DNA of 64,000 nucleotides from NCBI GenBank assembly GCA_025449115.1, contig JAHLKC010000039.1:124001-188000 (forward strand), in the 5' to 3' direction. The stretch comes from Chytridium lagenaria. Its lineage: Eukaryota > Chytridiomycota > Chytridiomycetes > Chytridiales > Chytridiaceae. Shown here piece after piece: positions 21,924 to 36,723 of this stretch. Within the stretch, counting starts at the first letter, position 1; every line of letters begins with the position of its first letter. The position numbers were made by a program, and so were the translations under genes. The notes under the pieces were generated by a model, which was not told the DNA's origin, did no database searches, and saw only the letters and a list, made by a program, of their open reading frames with translations.

Positions 21924-24900
21924 ATGGGTAAAGCAAAGAAGGAGAGAAACAGAGTCATCGCCGCTGGTGCCGCAACCGGTGCCTCCTCCACATCCACCTC
22001 TCAATCCCTCACCAACGTCACTCGCATCAAGGGCACCAATTTCTACAGAGACGCCAAAAAAGTACGGCAAGTGAACTTGTTGAAGGGCGGGAAACCTGTT
22101 CGCAATGCAGCAGGAAAGATCATCAAGAGCGCTGTGTTGCAGAATCGTTTACCGTCTGGGACTGTGGCTAGAGTACAGGCTGATAGGAGATGGTTTGGTG
22201 GGTGTTACGTTTTTCTTTTCTTTAGGGGTGGTAGTGATGGATGATGTTGACTTCTTTTTATTTTTCCAGAGAATACGAGAGTTATTGGACAGAAAGAGTT
22301 GGAGTCGTTTAGGGAGGCAATGGGTGAGAAGGCGGATGATCCTTATACCGTGCTTCTTCGTCAAAACAAGCTTCCCATGAGTCTTCTCGTGGATTCTACA
22401 AAAGTATGGCTTTTACTTGCTCGTTTTCATTTTAAGAGTACAAGCATATTGATTGCATTTTTTTTTCTTTGGCTAGGTCTCGCGCATGCATCTCCTCGAA
22501 ACCGACCCATTTGCAAATACATTTGGGCCAAAGGCTCAGAGGAAAAAGCCAAAGTTGTCGTTTGCGTCGGCGGAAGATCTCGCGTCTGCTGTGAATGAAA
22601 AGCAAGGTATGTCGTGGGTGTAGAGCATCATGATGGTATACAGAGGCCTGATCAATGTCGTTTCCTCTTGGCATTTTTACAGAAACCTACGTTGCTACAA
22701 AAGACACTGGACTTCTTGCCAACAAGTCTGACCATGGTATGTTGGATGAAGTTCGCGATCCTGTCTTCAACAAAGGTCAATCCAAGCGTATTTGGTCAGA
22801 ATTGTACAAGGTTTGTTTACATGTTTTCTTCATTTTCGTTCGTGACATTTCTTTTTCTTTTTTTTTTTTTCCTAATTTTTTTTTCCTTCTTCAGGTCATT
22901 GATTCTTCAGATGTGGTCATCCACGTTATCGATGCTAGAGATCCTCTGGGTACCAGATGCAGGAATGTGGAGAGCTATATCCGCAAGGAGGCTCCTCACA
23001 AGCATTTGATCTTTGTTCTCAACAAGTGCGACTTGGTACCAACATGGGCAACGGTAAGAAGTATTTTCCTTACCCTTCCTCTTCTTCCGTTCCCTTCAGC
23101 CTTCAGCATTCTTGCTGTAAGGCCTTATCAAAATACACCACGGTTAAGTCAGACTTGCTATTGTTCAACGTAGAACAAATATGATCTATGATAGTGAGCC
23201 GTTACAATTGTGGAAGAGAGAGTGCTGTCGACTGGTGATTCTCGTTTTGAGAAGATCCTACTGTTAAGCCATGCCTAAATGAGAGTAGACGGAACCATGC
23301 TTCATGCAGATTTGTGGTTCAATCTTAGTATTGAGGGCGCACATTCAACTTTATTTAATTTCTTTTGCTTTTTAACCTTTCTGATGATAATTTGATACTA
23401 ACATATTGTATGTAAAGGCGAAATGGGTGCAGGCACTCTCGCGAGAGTATCCCACGTTGGCGTTCCACGCGAGTATTAACAACTCGTTCGGCAAGGGCTC
23501 GCTCATCCAACTTTACGTCAATTCTCCAACCTCCATTCCGACAAGAAGCAGATTTCAGTCGGGTTCATTGGATACCCCAATACCGGCAAATCATCCATCA
23601 TCAACACTTTAAGAAATAAGCTGACGTGTAAGGTTGCCCCTATTCCCGGAGAGACCAAGGTATGTCCATATCTCTTGACTTTTTCTCCAAGTTTGTATGT
23701 TAATGTGTTTCTTGTTTAGGTGTGGCAATACATTACCTTGATGAAGCGTATCTATTTGATCGATTTGTCCTGGTATCGTACCTCCCTCGTCCGAGGAGAC
23801 AGAGACCGACATTGTTCTTAAGGGTGTCGTGCGTGTAGAGAATATCAAGGCGCCTGATGACCATATCCCTGCGATCCTTGAGCGTGTCAAGCCTGAATAT
23901 GTTCAGAGGACATACTTTGTGGACAAGTGGGAAGATCACATTGATTTCCTGACGCAGGTGGCAAAGAGGACTGGAAAGTTGCTCAAGGTACTATTCATAC
24001 ACACTTCTTATATATTTAAATGTGATGGAACTCAAGTCTAACACCTTTGTTTTGTAGGGAGCCGAACCTGACATCAACACCGTTTCCAAGATGATTTTGA
24101 ACGACTGGCTTCGAGGCAAGATCCCCTACTATACCAATCCCCCTGAACTCGAGCCTACAGAGGAAGAGTCCAAGAATGTGGGTGTCGACCAAGTCTTCTC
24201 CAAGATTCCTGTGTCGACCAAGTTCCTGCCTGCTGATCTCAAGACTGACTTGAAGGTTGGCGAGACTGCTGCAGGCTCTGGTGAGGAAGGTGCGGAGGAG
24301 GTTGAGGAGGAAAAGGTTGTGAGCGCTTCTTGGGATGAGGTGTTTGGGGCGGTGAATGAGGAGGAGGGTGGGGAGGAGGAGGAGGAGGGTGTTGAGGCTG
24401 GGGCTGAGAGGGTGACGAGGTCAAAGACTGCTTCGTCATCGCCTGCCTCTGCTAAGAAGCGTGGGCGGGAAGAAGTGGAGGTTGCGGCTGATGAGGCTGA
24501 TGAGACTGCGATTAACTCTGAGGTTGAAGAGGAAGACGCTGTGGAGGAGGTTGAGGCTGTTATTGAGGTCAAGACACCGAAGAAGCGGGCTGTTGCTCCC
24601 TTGAAGAAGAGGGGTGGGAAGGCGGATGCATCGCCTGTTGACAAGAAAGCCAAGGCAGGTGCGGCGACGCCTGTTGGGAAGAAGGCGAAGGTTGCGGTGA
24701 CACCTGTTGAGAAGAAGGCTGAGCCTGTTGTTGAGGCGACGCCTGTTGATGGGAAGAGGGCAAAGAGGTCTTCGGTTGTCGAGGCCTCACCTGTGGAGAA
24801 GAAGGCGAAGGCTGCGCCAGCCGCTGCGTCTCCTGCAGAGAACAAGAGAGCGCGAAGGTCTTCGGCCGTCGAGGCATCACCTGCTGACAAGAAAGCGTCA

Positions 24901-25233
24901 ACCGTAGTCGCAGCGTCACCTGCTGACAGCAAAAGGGCGAGAAGGTCCTCAGCTGTGGAGGCATCACCTGTTGAAAAGAGGGCGGCACCCGTTGTTGAGG
25001 CGTCACCTGTTGAAAAGAGGAAGAAGACGGCTGCCGTTGTTGACGCTTCACCTGTTGATAAGAAGCGCGCAAAGAAGGCCGTTGATTCTTTACCTGTCGA
25101 GAAGAAGGGGACTCCCGCAAAGGCCGTTGCGGTAGAGGTGGTCGCTGAGGATGAACCCGCAGTCGTGAAAGCCAAGAAGGGGAAGAAAGTCATCCCCAAA
25201 CTTCCGTCGTTTACTGTCAAGCCCAAGCAATAA
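21924..25233 (+). CDS. NOG2: Nucleolar GTPase NOG2/GNL2
   Basis: A circularly permuted GTPase that acts in 60S ribosomal subunit assembly and export. The N-terminus [20 protein letters not shown] and [20 protein letters not shown] is typical of the NGP-1 domain. The GTPase motifs come in permuted order: [28 protein letters not shown] (G4), [20 protein letters not shown] (G1), then the G3 DCPG region. Six to seven introns, mostly 50-100 nt, with one of about 364 nt at 23055-23418. One-base changes are needed at 23511-23515 (to reach [20 protein letters not shown]) and 23763-23766 (an extra T hides [16 protein letters not shown]). After the conserved region ([20 protein letters not shown]) the last exon adds a long acidic stretch and an Ala/Lys repeat tail ending FTVKPKQ. 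Confidence 0.9.
23055..23418 (+). other. Unusually long NOG2 intron, possibly hosting a structured RNA
   Basis: Donor GTAAGAAG and acceptor ATGTAAAG join PTWAT to [11 protein letters not shown]. The middle contains TTCTCGTTTTGAGAA and GAACCA...TGGTTC hairpin arms followed 20 bases later by an ACA triplet. That is compatible with, but far from proof of, an intronic H/ACA-type snoRNA. Introns of ribosome-assembly genes are common snoRNA hosts. Confidence 0.3.
24616..25110 (+). repeat. Coding repeat: (A/V)(S/T)PV(E/D)KK units in the NOG2 tail
   Basis: More than ten copies of a unit around EASPVEKK or DASPVDKK, spaced 12-22 residues, form a basic, low-complexity C-terminal tail. Nucleotide copies of GCCTCACCTGTTGA are recognisable. 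Confidence 0.8.
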
Positions 25234-25955
25234 TCAATTCTTTCTTTGAAGCATCTTTCATTAGCAAGCGGCTATCTACTCTCTCTCTTACTCTCTCTCT
25301 CTCTGTTATTTAATATTTTGTGAAATGTCATCACAACGTCTTTTGTCCTTTGTATATGATGGAAAAAATCAATAGATCTGGTGGGGTGTTTGTTTTTTTT
25401 GGGTGCCGACGTGCCCCTCTTAGTATATGATGTGTGCTTTATTGTTTGTTTTTTTTTGATTAGCCGTGCATTAGTGTGCTTTGCCCACAACTTCGCACAC
25501 TAATAAGGCCTTTTTTTAGCCTTCCTGGATCTATGAAGTTGGTAAAAGTGTAGGCTTTGACCAATCAATACATCAGTAACAATTAAATTGTAGCCCGTCC
25601 CATAGAAAAGGATATGTTCCTCAATCTAAAACAACTTGAGCTTATCTATGCAACATCTCTTATTTCTTTATTTAACACCAACATCCCCACCGTCGCATAT
25701 ATTTCCATATACAAAGCCTTCACAAAACAACATAACAACAAGAAATAGAAAAAGAAGGAAAAAAAAAAGGTCCATCCCGTCTTTTGTACATGATGAAAAA
25801 AAAAGGAATAATAAGAACGAAACAAACATAAATTTAAAATGGAATCGTCGTCGTAGAGTTTACAAGAAAGAGCACAAAAATGTTGTCTTTAGCCGAGGCT
25901 AAGTCGTTTACGATATGATTCGCCCTCGAAGGCTGCGGTGCTTTTACGGCTCTCT
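25234..25955. other. Intergenic region between convergent NOG2 and the RhoGAP-like gene
   Basis: Contains CT-microsatellite near 25277-25302 and AT-rich sequence. Its right end (from about 25889) includes the outer copy of a 62-bp tandem duplication of the neighbouring gene's last coding segment. Confidence 0.6.
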
Positions 25956-26012
25956 TTAGCCGAGTCTGAGTCGTTTACGATATGAGTCGCGTTCGATGGC
26001 TACAGCGCTTTG
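25889..26012 (-). repeat. 62-bp tandem duplication of the terminal coding segment
   Basis: The two copies start TCTTTAGCCGA on the plus strand at 25889 and 25951. On the minus strand the inner copy encodes AVAIERDSYRKRLRLG plus stop. The outer copy would encode TAAFEGESYRKRLSLG plus stop, but 62 is not a multiple of three and the first stop precedes it. Confidence 0.75.
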
Positions 26013-28072
26013 AGAGGATGTGAAGCGGGAGCCGTCGCCTACAACGTAATTCGGGGAACTAGGGCTGTGTGGGCTTGCAGGCGGAGAATAGGTAAAGTCA
26101 TCGGGTTCCATAACTACCAAAGAATGTCAAAACAACGGAAACGCGTGGGGAAACAAGAAAATGTGTAGAAGTGTAACAAAAATAACTTACGATCCATGGA
26201 AGGCTTATGTTGTTTTGGTTGCTTGAACAACATCCTCGCAGCACTACCTCCCCCCGCCTTTCTAAACCCTTTCGCATTCAACCTCCTCGGTGTCAACATG
26301 GTCGATACGGAGCGTCGACTAGGCGTTCGAGCAATAATCTGATCGGCAAACGAATCATTGAGTTTCCAAAGTATAGTGTTGCAATGCCTCGCATCGTCTG
26401 ACGAGAACGCGTTGTTGTCTGAGATGATGGCGAGTCCATGGGCGTGGAGAAGAATCTCGCAGAGAGAGTAGGACCATTCTATACTGCGGTTTACAGAGAC
26501 GGCTGTTGGGGTTATTGCTCGATTGGAGGGAGAGGTGCCGATAAGGATTGGGCCAAAGAGAGTGGAGAGACGACGGGCAAGGGACATGCGGTCTTTGAAG
26601 TTTTGGGAAAAGGAGAGGGAGCATAAGAAAGAGAGCAGATACTGAGGGTAGGGTTAGAGGGTGGAGAAAGGACAGGGCTTTACCTGAAGGGTATGACGGG
26701 ATTCGACAGAGATAGAGAGGAGGATGTCACGAAGTAATTTTACGATAAAGTCGTTTGGGGTCGGAATCATGGAGCCGGGAAGGATTTTTGCACCAGACGC
26801 GTTGTTCATGGAGAGGACGCCTTTGAATAAAAAGAAAAGTGGAGGTCAGCGGAAAATTCGAAGGCAGTAAAGTGGGTAAGTACTTTTGAACGCCTGATGG
26901 AATCGTGGCTGGAGAAGCGCCGGTTTAGACCTCAGATATGTAAGCACGTATTGCGCCACCTCATCTTTCCTTGCAACAGGAAAATCTTTAAGAAAGGCTT
27001 GAGGTCCTTGCGCGTTCAACGCATCCCCAATATCCCGAAATGCGTCCCTCGGACCAAGATCAAGAAACAATTTCGGTTCTCTTGCATGATGGAGGATCCA
27101 TTCAGATGCATGGTAGAGGGCTGATGGCAGCGCAAGACCTCCTCCAATGAATACCGATACTTCTTGTTGCGGGATTGGACTGAAGAAGAAGCGAAGGTTG
27201 GGGGATCCGGCGGGGACTGCTTTCGTTAGATGAACCCATGACGGATTCGATACCATCATCTAAACACTCATCCAGCTGGAGATAGAGGAGTTTAAATATC
27301 CTGTCTCTAGCCAAAGACCGAGCTGTAATGCATCCATTAGACTAGGACGAGGAATAATGCTTTTTTTACCAATGTCTAACTCTTCCTTGCTAAAGGAGTT
27401 GATGCTTCGAAGTTCTGCAAGATGACCCCGAGATTTATCGAGGTCCATTGCCTCTGTCTCTTCGATGCATTCATCTCTGAGTCTCTTGCGGTGAAGGCTC
27501 GGGAGGAGAGGGTGGCCAGCATTCCCGAAAGTGGCGAGGACGCTGCTTTCAACTTTCGGACGTCACTCTAATTTTTTCAATTCGAATCCCGATTCCATCT
27601 TTAACACACGGGTGAGGCCATCGGAAAGTTGTTGAATACTGGGATGATACGAGAAAAATAATCGGCTTTTCGCAGTGTGTATTTGAATATATGAATAAAC
27701 ATAGCTTCTGATACTCTTGTTGGCATCGTCGTGGCTTCTTTAATAACATTTGGTGGCCAATTCACCCCCAAAATTACTGATAAGCATGCGTAGTGCGCTT
27801 TCACAAATGCCAGGATACGATGGTAGAACTCTTGCGTATGTGGTCAACTTGGAGATCGCGTCATGTAACTTGAAAGCTGTCATATCTCACTTCCATGCAA
27901 ATTTTTTGAGGAAGTCCGAGCTGGTGAACGACAGGAATAATGGTGAGTTCATGAAGTGTTCGGATCGATGTCCTGAAGGGATGCCAAACGCAAAAATGCA
28001 TCTCCGTGAATGGCATATAGGGTTTCCTAGGATAACCGATGACATGTAGCTATGCAGCCCTTTCTCTTCCAT
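25956..28072 (-). CDS. RhoGAP-like multi-exon protein, frame partly broken
   Basis: The C-terminal half resembles a RhoGAP domain: FLDLGPRDAFRDIGDALNAQ then GPQAFLKDFP, a middle helix around VLTYLRSKPALLQPRFHQAF, LLRDILLSISVESRHTLQ, and the late helix SLARRLSTLFGPILIGTS, which matches the NLA-x-x-FGP motif. The catalytic arginine finger is not obvious to me, so GAP activity is doubtful. The N-terminal half (MHFCVWHPFRTSIRTLHELT, KLTTYARVLPSYPGICESAL, RLFFSYHPSIQQLSDGLTRV) is unrecognised. The last exon starts MEPDDFTYSPPASPHSPSSP and ends SYRKRLRLG. One-base frame changes seem required near 27870 and in the 27.5-27.8 kb region. The start is approximate: 28072 or 28016. Confidence 0.45.
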
Positions 28073-28189
28073 TAGTGCACCTTTGCCATTCCGTGCGATG
28101 ATTGAAAGATGAACGATTCGCTTACCACATCGTCAACCTTGCGCGTTGCCACAGTGGATATTCATCGTCTCTGTTTTCCTAGAGAGCTA
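28073..28189. promoter_or_regulatory. Short divergent region between the RhoGAP-like gene and RFC1
   Basis: About 120 bp separate the two 5' ends, so a shared promoter is likely. No specific motif is recognised. Confidence 0.4.
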
Positions 28190-32230
<4,041 letters not shown>

Positions 32231-32529
32231 AACTTTCGTTTTTCACTTCTTTTTCGTACACTTTCAGGAATCCGGTCTGTTTAGTTTTGTTGCTTGCATC
32301 ATTTCTTGCTGTTTTGGCCAATCCTTCTTGCACTTATCACATTTATTGGCGTTATAGAGGCGCATTTCTCTCTTTTGATTTTGCGTTTTGCGTCAGCCTG
32401 ATGTTTCCATAAAATCTCTCAACCCTTGAATAAACAAAGCAATTGAATAACAAGAAAAAAGAGCGGTTTCATAACAGGCATATAATCATTGTATCATGAA
32501 AAAAATCATACAAAAAAGCTTAATGACTC
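32231..32529. other. Convergent 3' intergenic region RFC1/ETT1
   Basis: T-rich, non-coding. No gene or clear terminator element beyond AATAAA-like sequences (AATAAACAAAGC near 32429). Confidence 0.6.
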
Positions 32530-34091
32530 TTAGGAGTCTTGCAAATCGGCCTCCCAGCTTTTAATAAAAGATTCGAATTGGTCGGGAAGAGCAGAGGGGT
32601 CAACTGCTTCAACCTTTTTGAAGCATTTGACAGCTTCCCGGTAGGCCTCATCCGCCAGGTCCTTTTCTTCGCGTTCGTCACATAGGTTGCCCTTGTTGAC
32701 AAGCGTCTCGCCGAGCTAATAAGTATTGCATGAGCGGTGGGAATGATGTGAATAGAAGGGTTTAAACTTACGAGTAGGTAGAGGGTGATGCGGTTTCGGT
32801 GGATGTGTCAAGCTCTTTTGCGTCCTGGAGGCTGTGAAGGGCTGGAGATATATGTTAATTTTGAGAAAAAGTGCGGATATAATGTTTAACTACCTTCGTC
32901 AATAGATCCTTCGAGTTCGTCGGCGTGTGTGTTGTCTCCGAGATCCGCAAGATCCTTGAATAATGAAAGTGAACATGTTGGAAAAAACGAACGAAGGCAA
33001 CTAGGAATGCGAGGCTGCACTTACAAGAATGACGTTGGCCCTTCCAAGGTATGAGGCTCCCTTGCATTTGAGGGCGGGGTAGGATTTGGGATTTGCTATG
33101 AAATGAAGAATATATAAATAAGGACAGCAAGATGAGGGACGATCACACATAAAAACGAAAGGTAAAACTTACCCTTTGAGCACGTTCTCAATCCATGTCC
33201 TCGCAAGGTTTGATAACTTTTCATGTGTTTCCCATTCACCACACATCTCCGCATTGCCTCAACAGACCCTCAGACACATTGATCGACTCCTCCTCAAACT
33301 GCGTCTCGGGGACGTGCGAGATACATGTCGTAAAGTGTTTGATCGCCTTATCCACAGTATTTTTAAGATCCTTTGCCCCATCATCTTTCTTTCCCTTCTT
33401 GCCCTTTTCAGGTTTAGAGACCGCCTTGTTACGAACCATAATATTGGCCTAAGAGATGTGAGATTTCAAACGTAACGTTTTAGATACGACTTTTTCAATG
33501 AGAACTCTTCCGAGGGCCTGATGAAGGCTCCAGTCATCCTTCTTGTCCTCAAGTCCAATCTCAAACCTTTCAACCGCTGCATCCAAGAAAGCCATTGGTG
33601 ACTCATCATCACTCTTCTCCATCTCCTCATCATCAGAATCATCGCCGATACTGAGGAGGCCGAGCTTGTACAGCGCAGACCCATAAATGAAAATGGAACT
33701 CCCATGTTAACGGCTCGACCTTAGTATCTGCTGTTTCCCCAGCTTCCTCTGCCGCAGCCCTTGTCCTAAGGATCCTATCACATTCGTGAATGACGCCTCT
33801 AAGCAGCATAGATCCTTCATCTGCATCTCCTTCGCCTATAAATAAGATTAGGAGGTTAGAATCGTCTATAATCAAACTTTGTTGACCAAGCTTGGAAAGA
33901 GCCGACTCAAAGAGTTCCTTGAGTTCAGCGAATTCAGAGATCACGTCGTCTGTTATTGGAACGGCGATGGTTTCATTTGGATCGGTGGAGAGCTTGATCT
34001 TCTTCTTAGGGTTTTCTTCAGAAGAGGAAGGGGCGGACGCGGCGGCAGCGGCAGCTTGCTTCAGGCCTCCGGGTCTTTTCTTCATGGGCAT
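32530..34091 (-). CDS. ETT1: Enhancer of translation termination 1 (Ett1)
   Basis: Fungal nuclear TPR-like protein linked to stop-codon readthrough control. The N-terminus MPMKKRPGGLKQAAAAAASA and KKKIKLSTD is basic with an Ala run. ITDDVISEFAELKELFESAL and MLLRGVIHECDRILRTRAAA match the family's diagnostic GIVHECDRLLR motif. Middle exons read NIMVRNKAVSKPEKGKKGKK-like basic sequence and CISHVPETQFEEESINVSEG. The C-terminus is LGETLVNKGNLCDEREEKDL, then KCFKKVEAVDPSALPDQFES and a final DLQDS before the stop at 32530. Length and order agree with yeast Ett1 (about 410 residues). An upstream in-frame Met at 34175 exists; 34091 is preferred because it gives the usual basic start. Confidence 0.85.
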
Positions 34092-34230
34092 GGTTGTGGG
34101 TCTCTTAAGCTTTTTTTTTTTTGAAGGTGACTGACTGCTGGTTGTCCTGAACGAACTTGTCAGCATTATTGGCATCTAAGTGCTAGAAAAAGGTGAATTC
34201 AACCGCTATACGGTCGAACAGAGCAGTATA
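34092..34230. promoter_or_regulatory. 139-bp bidirectional promoter, ETT1/DML1
   Basis: The two start codons face away from each other with 139 bp between, including an A/T-run. Both transcripts must initiate here. Confidence 0.6.
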
Positions 34231-36495
34231 ATGGCGCAAGGGAGAAGGCGTGAGATCCTTACATTGCAGTTGGGTCATTTGTCATCGTTTGTGGGGACGC
34301 ATCTTTGGAATATCCAGGTCTGTGATGGATGATACTTTCAAATGCAGGGGTATGTGTAATACTGATCGTGTTCAATCAACGTACGTTATCAGGATGCCTA
34401 TGACGCGTCTGCGCCAATAGACCAAAATGTGATGTTCTGCGAGAGCACTAATGCAAAGGTTGGTTGTTGCATGTCAGTTTCCGCTCGGTGCCTTATCGCA
34501 TGCTCTTACAGGGCGAAGATATTTACTACCCAAGAGTAGTTGTGCTTGACTTGAAAGGTTTGAAATCCACATTATTGGTATTCTAATATGCATCAGGAAA
34601 CTTTGGATCGCTAAAGGTAGATGGTGATAGCCAAGAACCTACGGCCAATGAAATCGGAAATTACTGGTAAGCATGACAGAGAAAACATCTGGCTCATGCA
34701 GTCACATAAGGTCAGGAGAATTAGAAACGCATCGACAGGAAGCTCCAAGGAAAAATGAGTATCTCCGGCATTTGGATGCGGTGGATGAAAATGTACAGTT
34801 TTCTGTCTTCATGCGAGTTCTAATTGACGTACTTACTTTGTAGCAAGAAAAGCCCAAGGTACCTTCGAGACCTTAAGATAGCGGTGTGTTTTTATGCTTT
34901 TATGGTGAAAATTATAGATCTTTCGCGTCCACCCTTGCTAAATCCGTCAATGTCTGGTCCGACTTTAATTCGATATTCTACCATCCTAAATCTCTCGTCA
35001 AAGTTCATACTCAATTCGAGATTATTGAGCAGGCGTCAAAATTTCCCCTCTCAATATTTAACCAGGGAAGGGACATATGGCGATCAAATGCGGAATTCGT
35101 AAGAAACACCTGTGAGGTATTATCTGGTACTAAAAAAGACAAAAAAACAACAGAGGGAAGACTTTATGGAGGAGAACTTGCGCTTTTTTGTCGAGGAGGC
35201 GGACTCGTTGCAGGGCTTTCAAATCATGGCAGATACGAGTAACGGTTTCTCTGGTCTTGCAGCGGAAGTCATCGATGCGTTGAGAGACGAATATGGCAAG
35301 TTAGATTCATTTGTATTCGGCGTTGGCGACGAGCCCTCATCGGTATGTTAATAGAGGCGATGTTGAAGAGGAAAATACTCATAGATTACAGGAATATGAC
35401 AAATACAACGATGCGCTCTCACTTGCCTCATTCTCATCCTCTGCTACTTCCTACATACCACTTTACAAACCGAATGCTTTTGATAGGAACCTTTTCTGCT
35501 CGAAATATGGGTTGGCGGATGTTAGTATCTTTTCCCTTTTTTTTGCTAAAGCATAATACTAGATGACCACCCGTTACGCATGGACTGGGTTCCTTGCATC
35601 AGCCATTGAGACAATAACCCTTCCTAGCCGGTGATTAGTCTGGCATAAGAAGCTGAAATTCTAAAAATCATCAAATTGTTTTAACCTCTAGAGCGTACAC
35701 TGCGAGTCGCGTGAATCTCAGCGACATTTTACACCCGTTCCCGAATTCTCGACTTACAACAGTGGCAACCTTAGGCATTTCACCTTCAATACGGTCAAAA
35801 AGTATCTTTGGACAGGCTATTGGTGATCAGCATAAGAGGATGGATTGGATATTTGATTTGACCTTGAATAAGGCCTTTGATCTGGTAGGAAGTGAAGAAC
35901 ATATTTGTTTGCTTAATTTGCTTATTGTCATCACTATCAAGGATGAGGAAGCACCTGGAAAAACTCACGTCCTCAGGGGAGAGCTTGAAGGTGCCGATGG
36001 GAGAAGGTTTGTTAAGGGTTGAAAGACTCAACATCTGTTTTTGCCAATAGTAATTCGTACTTTTTTGGCTGAAGGATCCCGAACCAGGATATCCTCAAGG
36101 CCATGGCGAATTTCGCCGCTCTCTCACCGACGCCCATTAACTCCACTAGAAGGCACGGCTTACTTCATCGTTTTCTGTGTACTTACTTCATTTTACATCA
36201 CAGTATTCACCTTGATCTTCCCATGCCGCAACCAGAAGCCTTCCCAGATATATTCAGCACGGGATTGGAGAGGGACAAGCCTACCCTATTTGCGCAGCTT
36301 AAGGCGTCTCCTCGAATTGCGGAAATGGCGGGACGGGCAGCACGGACTGTCACGAGTATACCACCTTCGCACGCGATAAGATTGTTGGGAGGAGCAACCG
36401 GAGGTGGAAGTGGGTCTGTGACGGCAGAAGAGACGTCAGAGCTAAAGGAAGTGCTACATGAGCTTGAGTCTGTTTATGGCGAATTGACGTCGTGA
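34231..36495 (+). CDS. DML1: Dml1/misato tubulin-like mitochondrial inheritance protein
   Basis: Starts MAQGRRREILTLQLGHLSSF then VGTHLWNIQ, the misato N-terminal motif (LQ-x-GH-x-N-x-x-G-x-H-x-WN). Later segments include EDIYYPRVVVLDLKGNFGSL, the misato segment II, DFMEENLRFFVEEADSLQGF then QIMADTSNGFSGLAAEVIDA (the FtsZ/tubulin-like central part), and a C-terminal exon with AQLKASPRIAEMAGRAARTV ending ESVYGELTS. In yeast Dml1 is needed for mitochondrial DNA inheritance, in animals for mitochondrial distribution. Around ten introns, mostly 45-70 nt. Coding composition is fairly even here, unlike the strongly skewed genes elsewhere in the window. Confidence 0.9.
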
Positions 36496-36723
36496 CGATC
36501 ACGATAATCACCACCCCTTTTTGTGTAAATTTGACAGACTTCTTGTGTGTCTGCGTGACAATGTCCCACAACAGTTTTATTCAGTCATTAAAAAGACTTG
36601 GCTGCATCCATCTCGGAACTCACGTAATCAATCACGCATACGGCATACCTAATACAGTCTCCCAGAATCCCCTTGCATTTTAATATCCAACTCGGATCTT
36701 CCGTGCATCTTTTTACAATCCTT

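Noticed and set aside
24129..25226. 365-codon minus-strand open frame rich in Ala/Ser/Thr
   Set aside because: It is the antisense shadow of the biased, repetitive NOG2 tail; the plus strand has the conserved protein.
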